Source of the DNA: Hippophae tibetana
Lineage: Eukaryota > Streptophyta > Magnoliopsida > Rosales > Elaeagnaceae
Assembly: GCA_037013495.1 (NCBI GenBank)
Contig: CM072808.1
Location: forward strand, 45,990,068 to 46,054,067
Length of the DNA: 64,000 nucleotides
Direction of reading: 5' to 3'
Of the stretch, positions 1 to 9,200 are shown piece by piece (within the stretch, counting starts at the first letter, position 1; each line of letters starts with the position of its first letter). Below the pieces are notes generated by a model. The model made no database searches and was not told the origin of the DNA. It was given only the letters and a program-made list of their open reading frames with translations. A program made the translations under genes and the position numbers.

Positions 1-75
1 TGTGTAATTTGCTTTCTTTCTTGGTGCTTCCCCACCCCCCAAAAAAAAGTATTTATGGGAAGCAAACCTTTATAG

Positions 76-591
76 TTTTATGACAAATTGGCTCGGCAGG
101 TGGCATTTCGTGCAAAGGTTGGAAAAGGATACCAACTTCCTCATAAAGGGATCATACCGGAGGAGTTTGGAGTGGTATACTACTTGCTTGTCAAGTCAAA
201 TTTTCTTTACTTCTCTTTCTCCATCTTTCTTTATTTGTTCATTTGTTCATTTTTTTTATTTTTTATTTTTGTAACAATTTGTTAGAAGAGTATCCATTGA
301 TGTTCTTTGGCAAATCCAGATTGCTAGGTATAAAGGACAAGGGCGGCTCGCATCACCAGGATTTCACAATCCTCGATGGGTTGATGGTGAACTTGTTATT
401 CTTGATGGGAAGGTGTATATTCGTTTGAATCTAAAACTTTATGGTGTCATGTTTGAAACAGATGTTCATTATGACATGCTTTTTACCCTTTGAACCAGTA
501 CATAAAGGGAGGACCTGTTGTTGGATTCGTTTATTGGGCTCCTGAATATCATTTTCTGGTGTTCTTTAATCGACTGAGGCTTCAAGAATGA
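76..591 (+). CDS. F-box family protein, C-terminal part (3' end of a gene entering from the left)
   Basis: Three exons keep one frame: 76-174, 320-412 and 499-591, the last ending in TGA. Introns are GT-AG. The translation holds [10 protein letters not shown], then [14 protein letters not shown] and [15 protein letters not shown], and ends FFNRLRLQE. The pattern 'RAKVG ... RYKGQGR ... [10 protein letters not shown]' is one I associate with the conserved C-terminal region of a small group of plant F-box proteins (At3g12350/At5g39450 type). The F-box, which would recruit an SCF ubiquitin ligase, would lie outside the window, so the assignment rests on this C-terminal module alone. About 95 residues are visible. 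The exon model is well supported by splice sites and conserved-looking sequence; the family name is less certain. The chloroplast EXECUTER proteins have a somewhat similar motif and are the main alternative. Confidence 0.6.
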
Positions 592-3293
592 ATTTTCACT
601 CTATATAAAGTTCCAAGGTTGTCATAGCTTTCAACTTTGTAGGGCAAGTGTTGTCTTTATTGGAAAGGTCTGAAGTTATATTTTAAAATGTGATGTATAT
701 TTGCTGAAATGTGTAATAGTTCTTACTAACATTTTGATTTTCTTTGTTGTTTTGCAGTTTAAACCAGAAGGTGATTTTTCTTGGTGAAACTGTGGAGTAA
801 TCCTGGAGATGTTTGATGTGAATTGACTGCTCGTTCACTTGCTCATCTTGATCGACTCAATGTAAGCTAACCACTGAAGTTTTGGAAGTAAAATAAGCCT
901 TTTTAGCTTCTATTTTCACCAATTGTTTCAGTTGATGTATGTATTCTATTCAACATTTTGCTTTATTATCAAACTTTTGACTCATTTATTATATTTTAAT
1001 GTAATTTCAGATTTTTACATTGTGTATTCATCAAAATTTGATCTTCTAGTTTGAGTGTAAAATACCTAAAGCATAGATTAGAGTGTAAAATACCTAAAGT
1101 ATAGATTAGAGTGATAGACTGTTTCTGCAGTGGTGTGATTCCAGGGAAATTGCTGCACTGATTGTGCAATATAAGTATCACTATTCTTTGTTACATGCAC
1201 TCTTTTAGGACGGGAGTGTCCTAAATAATTGGATACCGATGCCAATGTTGTACTCTTATTTTCTTCAATTTTGTTTATTATTATTTTATTTTATTTATCA
1301 ATTTGAAGTATCTATTACTCACGATGAAGTTCTCATGAGTTACAAATACTTATGAGCGTTGAAAATTGGCTTCTATAATTCATTAGATGAGCAGAAACGT
1401 TTGTGAGTTAAGATTTGTGATAGTGCCTTTGGGTAGAGATTTTTTTTTTTTTTTTTTGAGAAAAAGGAAATTGATTCATTAAATCAGGGTTTGTGATTGT
1501 GCATTTTGATAGGAAAATGTGAAAGCATGGGTACCTCTTAAGTCGGGTTAAGTAAATCTGGATGCAATTTTGAGAATTTACGGTTCCGTGCATAAATGAT
1601 AGTTATTTAATTAGTTTTATTTTTAACCTGATTAATAGAAAAAATATATGTTTATTTATGTTGTAAGAAAAATAAATTTATTTTTTATTTTTCAGGTTAA
1701 AAATGAAAGATGTATGAAAGGGGGCTGTCTGATAACTTGTTCTTGACAATAATGGCATAACTTTTGCCATGTAACGACAACAGATAAATTCAAAATTACA
1801 CACCTTCACTGCAATGTAACCAATTTGAAGCAGTATTTTTCTTTAGATTTGCTTTATTACTTCTATCATGATAAATTGAACCATTTATACTTAATCCATA
1901 TATTATATATACGAAGAGAAGCACCAAGAAAACCACATTTATATGTTTAGTGAAACAGTTAGTAGCTTCGTTTAGATCAAATATGAGGGGATGTGCCATT
2001 CGAACTTGGAATTGGAGTGGGAAATGGTGGGAGGAGTGAAGTCTTGACTGTCAATTCACAACACTAACCAAAAGGTTTGTTAGAAATTATTGGTTGATAT
2101 TATACCAAGTTGATACGTTGGTTCAAGTTAATTAGTACAAGAGAGTTGATATTGGTCCAGGTTAATTAGTACAAGGGAGTTGATATTGGTCCAGGTTAAT
2201 TAGTACAAGAGAAATGTGATAGTTTTTACTCTATTATTAAGAAATATTCTTTACGTATCTATATGTATATGTAAAGAAAAAAAAACACATTTCAAGCTTT
2301 TAAATTAATCAATTTTTTTTCCATAGAATATTGAATTAGACTAAAAATAATTCTTCTTCAAATCACTTATATATAATTTAATTATTACATTCCATTAACA
2401 TAAATATAAACATAATCAAATATCAAGTCTTTTGGTAGGATAATTTAATTTAAGTATATTTTTTTATGATTATTGAAACGAGTTTATTTAATTTTATAAT
2501 TTAAAAATATGTTAATTTAAATTTTAAAAAATTAAGATTTTTTTCATAAGTAAAAGAGTTAATATATAATGTTAATAAAAAAAATTCCGATGCACACCCT
2601 CTAATTTTATTATAAGCAAATTTTTGATTGGTTTACCAAAAAAAAAACATTAAATAAATAAATTATCTACAATAGATTCATACCACCGGCCAACTTGATC
2701 TGATCATAAATCCTAACCATCACGAAAGAAACAAACTTTCGATCTCCTATTTTCTAAATAAATCTTCTTCCCTTTTACCTTAAATCACATTCAACGTTAA
2801 ATTAACGCTTGTGCCAAGATACGTCTATTAGTTTAGGTAGCTTTTTTAATAACATTTTAATCTAATAATTTTAAAAAAATTTACTGATCTAAATGCTTAA
2901 TTTTTATGATTTCCTTTATATTTTCTATTTTTCAACAAATTTATTTTTTTTAAAATACTGTAATAAATATTTATGTTAAATTTTGAGCATTTGAAGTTAA
3001 ATTGTAAAAAAATAATTACTATAATAGCAAATATGATTCGTCTATTAATATAAGTCAAGACTAATACTCTTTAATTTTTAATCACATATTAATATAGGTC
3101 AAGACTAATACTTTTTAATTTTTAATCACATATTCGAACGACAGAAAATTAATATTTTGTTAAAAGAAAACACTATAATAGCAAATGTCAACTGAAACTG
3201 CTGAATATTTTTCTATTAAATTAAAACCATTAATAACCCAAATAACTTACAAAAAAGAGCCTCATTTTACTCTTTCCTCCACAACACAATAAT
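592..3293. other. Intergenic region with short tandem repeats
   Basis: No gene is seen in this 2.7 kb. The first few hundred bases are probably the 3' UTR of the upstream F-box gene. Three short tandem arrays are visible: a 28-bp unit present twice at 1053-1110, a 34-bp unit (containing ATTAGTACAA) in about 2.5 copies at 2121-2210, and a 44-bp unit twice at about 3047-3134. A run of T lies at 1440-1458. Short open frames here have no recognisable content. Confidence 0.6.
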
Positions 3294-6200
3294 ATGCAAT
3301 CACCTTCAACTATCACAAGAACCCAATCTTCACTCGCCACTCCACTTTTCCCTCCTACACTACGCAATTTTCAGCCAAAGATTCATAATCCCTTTCTGGG
3401 AATCACTTATTTCAGGCCAAAAATGGCGTCCCTTTCTGGGTTTTTTGCTGGGTCACGAGCTGTGACTTCTTCTGCTAGTGTTCGCACTGGTGGCAATGGC
3501 TACTCTGCACTGATAGAGTATGTGGGTAAAGAAGGAATCAATGTAGGAGATGATCTAGTGGTGTTACTTTATCATATTCAATACGCTTGTAAGAGAATTG
3601 CTACTCTTGTAGCCTCTCCTTTCAATTCTAGCCTTGGAAAACAGATGGGTCTGGCCGGTGAGAGCCGTGTGAGTGATGGGTCTGACAGGGATGTGTCCAA
3701 GCCGCTCGATATTGTTGCAGTAAGTTCATTTAGTGATTCCCAAAAAGTGCTGCTTTTAATTTCCTTGTTTGTGGAGAATTGATGTTATACAATCTTTGAT
3801 CTTTATACTATGCTTTGTGGGTATCTTGAAGAGTAAATTGTTTTCTGTGATAATGACTTTCTTTTAATATTGAATTCATTAACGAAGTAAGTATTTATAG
3901 TGTGCTTTATATACTGTTTGTTTAACATGAAAATTGTAGAGAAATAAGGAGAAAATGGAGGATCAAGAAGTAAAAGAAATTGGTATTTTCATCTTACTTC
4001 ACTATTGAGTATGGTGTTACTAGCACAAACGCTCGAGCTACTTGGCGCAGCACCTGTGGCATGCAAGCATGCAGAAGAAGGTACCCACAGTACAAGGAGT
4101 CGCACAACACTTGTGGGAATAGGTGGGCACAGAGTCACAAACAAAGGAGGGACCCCTAACGGAAAGTAACGTTGGCTTGGAGTATGAGCAAAGGAACCAT
4201 TGATTCTGTTAGATAAGTGTCAGAATCAATTAACCTCGTGTAATCCCATAAATATGGCTAAAGTATTTAAGGAAAGGATATCAGAAAATATATGAAATCA
4301 GCTTCTCTTACCTCTGTCTTCTTCTTCTTCCTTATCTTCTAAAAATTACCCTAACAATGATATCAAAGTCGGTTCCAACCATGGACAACCGCTCTGATGT
4401 CGAATTCTTCAATGAGGTATCTGAGATCTTGGCACGACATGAGTCCAAATTCCAGTGAGTGATCGATGCTATACAGACGATGTTGATCGAGCTACGAGCA
4501 CCTCGCATCGCTCACAGCTCACCACCGGCAACCTCTCTTGACAATCAAAGGAGTAGATCGCCTGAGACCTTCGAGAACCCTGAGACTACAACCACCGATT
4601 CCTTCACCTCTGGTACCGGTTCGGAGAAAGCTATGAAAAATCCCCAAACTGGAGAGAACCCATTGTTTCTTAGGTTTTACAGAGAAGCAATGAAGGACAT
4701 CGTGCTTAAGCTCTTTGAATCACCAGCGCCTGGGCTTCCAGAAGTAGCCCAAAGAGCCAGCCTATCTCGTAAGGATAGCCTCTTTCCATCAGTTGAACTA
4801 CCTCACGTTGGGTAAGAGAGTTGTTATAGACCATCGCTGCACGAGATCCAAGCCTCTTCATGCTGACAAAGGTTCAATCAGAGAACCCCGAGACAGTCAC
4901 AAGAGGGAGCTTCATCGGGCTAATCAGCTCTACGAATGCACTTCTCTACCAATCTTTGACAACCATATGTGTATTCTCCTGAAAGAGGTTTCCTCAGCTA
5001 CTCGGAAAACAACGACGAATCTTCGAAATGAGAGGTTAGAAATTCGAACTCATACCAGTAATATAAGAAATGAGTATGAGTCATATTCTGTTCCTGAAAT
5101 CAATAACTTGAAAAAATGGGATAAGAAGTGGAGAGGTACAGCTTACGTGCGCAAGGTATTTGAAGAGATAGTTGAAAAAGAGCACGTTTTTTGTAACCCA
5201 TGGATGGTAATTCTATGTCGGTTAGAGGAATGAAAAATTGCCTTATAAGGGTTCCATTCCATGCTATCTGAGAATGTGGAACCTAATAGCGCTACCAAAC
5301 AGTCTCACTTTCTTATGAATACCAAGGCAAATTCATGGGGAAAAGCACCTGAAGGGGGCTCTTTTGAGTACTGCAAATTCTCTAGAAGAAGAACACCCCA
5401 CCTTAATTTTTCAACTCCTTCAAACTTGTTTTAGCTTTTCCATAGATGTCCTCTCAACCCAGACAGGCCACTCTACCTCAGTTAAAGAGGTGCCCTTGTA
5501 GATCATTGAGAAAGTTACTCTGAAGCTCCTCAGCTTAACCAGAAATCTAGAATTAATGGTTGAGAGAATTCAGGTACATAAATCAAAACTGCTATGGGCT
5601 ACACAGGTTGCCAACCAAGCTGCAATTAAACCTTATGGGATTCACACAGAAGCTAAAACAATGGAACAATGTGATGGAAATTTTTTGAAGCAGTTTGATT
5701 ATGGCAATTGTTCTAATACCAGTTTACAATATCCCACGACAAAGCACGCCTAATTACCAATAGTGTGATATTGGTTACTTCCTCAATCCCACCTATGTGC
5801 TCCAAAGCCCCAGCAGAGGAAGGTCTTGCTGATAATCCCATTCAACTTGGCAAGAAAATGATGAAAATAATTGGATGAGGGTTTGTTGCAACAATAAGTC
5901 ATTTGGGCCTTGAGAAGGTTGTTCCTAAGAAGGTTCTTGATCGGATGGACATAGAAGGACTAACCAGAGAAAATAGTGTCAACCATCTTCAAAGGAATCC
6001 ACTCTATTTGAAGAAGATCAGCGGTGGAAAAACTCAACCAACTAGCAGGGTAGCTGCAATTTTCCTTGTTGGTGAACTCAAGACAGTGGAGGAGGGAATG
6101 CTTGAGAAGGGAATCCTTTTTAATTGGTCACTTCAGAACCATTTTAAGAACCTGTTGCCAACTAGGTTTCTTGAGGAGGCAAGGTATTAAGAAAAAGGAC

Positions 6201-9200
6201 AAAGAATTTCTATAACTAGAGTAGTATTGAGAAATTCAAGGATGCCCATCCTAGAGGACGCTACTAGTGCACTTGACTCAGAATCTGCACTCATCATTCC
6301 ACAAGCTTTATGCAAGATAATGATAGATCGAACAATACTTGTTGCTGCTCACTGTCTATCAACCGTTCAAGATATGAATACAATCATTGTCTGGATCAAT
6401 GGTGAAGTTATGGGTGGTGGCACACATCTAACTTTGATATCCAAGAAAGGAGAATATTCAAATCTTGAGAGCCTTTAAGTGTCCAAATATGTTGGGGTTT
6501 CTAGCTCATTGTGTTACTCTCATACTTCAAGGCATCCCAACTTTCGTGAAGTTGATGCCATAGTTGATTACTTGATGCAAGCTAGCCCTGCATCTGAAGA
6601 AATAAAGACAACAGAAGATGGTAGTGGTCTTCTCACAGACAAGAAGATTGTGGTGGTAGGAGTATTACCTAAATTTTTTGGGGAAGAATTTGACAACTAT
6701 TCAACTGTAGTTGAGAAATTGCACTCTGATTATGAGTTTGGTCATACTTTGGATGCCAAGTTACTTCCACGTGACGAATCATCAGTCTTTGGACCTGTAA
6801 TTAGGTTGTTTAAGCCATTTGATGAACTTTATGTTGATTTTAAGGATTTTCACATTGATGTTGTGGAGAAATTTTTTGAAGAAGCTAGTGTGCCAATTGT
6901 GACCATGTTTAACAATAACCCAGGCAATAATCCGATTGTTGTGGAATTCTTTAATAGTGTAAATGCACAGGCAATGTTGTTTCTCAATTTTAGCAATGAG
7001 TTTTCTGAAGCTTTTAGATCAAAATACCGTGAAGTTGCTGAGAAATACAGGGTAGAGGACATAAGCTTTCTGTCAGGAGATATTGAAGCTTGTCAAGGAA
7101 CCTTCTAGTACTTTGGGCTTAAAGAAGATCAAGTTCCTCTGATCATCATTCAGACTAATGACGAACATAAATATTTGAAACCAAATCTAGAGCCAGATCA
7201 TGTTGCACCTTGGGTCAAGGTTTTCAAGGATGGAAAGTCATCACCATATAAGAAGTATGAACCTATCCCACACGACCAAGAAAAACTTAAGTTAATTACA
7301 GTGTCTTCTGTAACTGAATGGCCCTCTATAGCACTTGGGTCAATAGGTGAAATTTTAACAGGAATAGAAACTCTATTTTTTGCTCTTGAAGAAGACTACC
7401 ACATTGCATACTCAAAAGAAAATCCCTTGGCACTAGAGGTGATCCCAAAAATACGTATTGTCATTGTTTTTGGTGCAGAAGACAGACGCTCCATTCAAAT
7501 TGCCCCTCAACTAGACCAACCAAAAGGGAAGGCATTTATAAGCGGCGTACTTATTTTTTGTCATATTCCAACTTCATCCTTGAGGACAAGGATTCTTAAA
7601 GGGGGATGGAATGTTACGAGCAAAAACACCCGAGCTACTTGGTGCAGCACCTATGGCGCGCAAGCACGCAGAAAAAGGTACCAACAGTACAAGGAGTCGC
7701 GCAACACTTGTGGAAACAGGTGGGCACAGAGTCACGAGCAAAGGAGGGGACCCCTAACGGAAAGGAATGCTGACTTGGAGTATGAGCAGGGGGACCATTG
7801 ATTCTGTTAGATAAGTGTCAGAATCAATTAGCCTCGTGTAATCCTATAAATATGGCTAAAGTATTTAGGGAAAGGATATCAGAAAATATATAAAATCAGT
7901 TTCCCTTACCTCTGTTTTCTTCTTCTTCCCTATATTCTGAAAATTACCCTAACATATGTTCTAGCAAAATAAGTCAATAACCACTTTGGTTTATTACCCT
8001 CTTGTTATTTACACATCAGGAAACTGAATAACATAAAATAACGAACATTCTGCTAGTTAAATCTCAGCCATCAATCTAACTCTTTGAGTAAACATGCCAG
8101 TTGCAGTTCTAATCTCAGCTCATCCTGTGGAGTAAATTGTTTCTGATGATTTTGGGATTGCTTTTGATGTTGAATTCATTAGCAAAGTGATCGTAGAATT
8201 AGTATATTTTTAGGTGCTTCATGGGGGACTTTTAGTTTGCGGGTGCAGAATGAGATATTTGAAAACTTCAAGTTGGTGAATTCAAGAATGCTTTCTAGTT
8301 TCTTGGCCCAAAAGTTTCAGTATTTGCGTATTTACTAGTTAAAACACTATGATATATGGGTTATGTTTGCTTGTTCTTCTGTTAAAGCGGTTTGAGGAAG
8401 AATGTGCTTTTTTCAGCAAGCACAAAATGTGTTTTTTTGAGTCCTGAAAATGCTTTTGGTGAATTTTGTCACGTTTTGGTCCTAGAGTGTTTTTTACTGT
8501 CAGAAGTACTTTCACAGGGTTCTCACGGGCCCTTAGTTTCTTTCTCAGAGTTAATACTTTATATGTTAAAGCATTTAATGGATAGTTCAATTCTCTTGTA
8601 ATGCACCTAACCTTCAATGAACGGTTAGCTTTAAATAAGCAAACAAGTTAAGTTGAGAAGTTTTTGAGTAAACCAACTCTCTCGTTTTGCAGAATGAAAT
8701 TATCCTATCAGCTCTTAGAGCCTCTGGAAAAGTTGCTGTCATGGCTTCAGAAGAAGATGAGACTCCAATTTGGATAATTGATGATGGACCATTTGTGGTG
8801 GTAACAGATCCTCTAGATGGTTCTAGAAACATTGATGCATCAATTCCAACTGGAACTATTTTTGGGATTTATAATCGCCTCGTGGAGCTTGATCATCTAC
8901 CCACGGATGAAAAGGCTCTTCTTAATTCACTTCAGAGTGGAACTAAGCTTGTAGCTGCTGGCTATGTCCTCTATTCATCTGCTACAATATTCTGCACCAG
9001 TTTTGGCTCTGGAACACATTTATTTACCCTGGATCATTCAACTGGAGATTTCATTCTCACACATCCCAGTGTTCGAATTCCTCCTCGAGGTAACACATAA
9101 GACGTTACATGATTTAATACTGTCAATTGGTCTTAAGTTATATCAAAATGCATAATTCATTCTTTGCTCCAAAAATGATTTGCCACCACTACCAGAAAAC

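Larger units (their letters stand above)
4015..7954 (+). mobile_element. Non-autonomous LTR retrotransposon carrying host-gene fragments, in FBPase intron 1
   Basis: The element is about 3.94 kb. LTRs occupy 4015-4356 and 7612-7954; both start TGTTAC and end CTAACA. Flanking bases are TATGG on the left (4010-4014) and TATGT on the right (7955-7959), a 5-bp target duplication with one mismatch. A primer-binding site follows the 5' LTR at 4358, and a purine-rich tract precedes the 3' LTR. The interior starts with a short gag-like segment (4381-4815). No protease, reverse transcriptase, RNase H or integrase is seen, so mobility would have needed enzymes from another element. The remaining interior holds intron-free pieces of at least three host genes. 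By eye the LTRs differ at about 33 positions (roughly 90% identical), mostly transitions. It lies in the same orientation as the FBPase gene. Confidence 0.9.

Noticed and set aside
5903..7108. Independent host genes for an ABC transporter and a PDI in FBPase intron 1
   Set aside because: The pieces are short, intron-free, interrupted by stops, lack catalytic parts (PDI active sites, transporter membrane domain) and lie between two LTRs.
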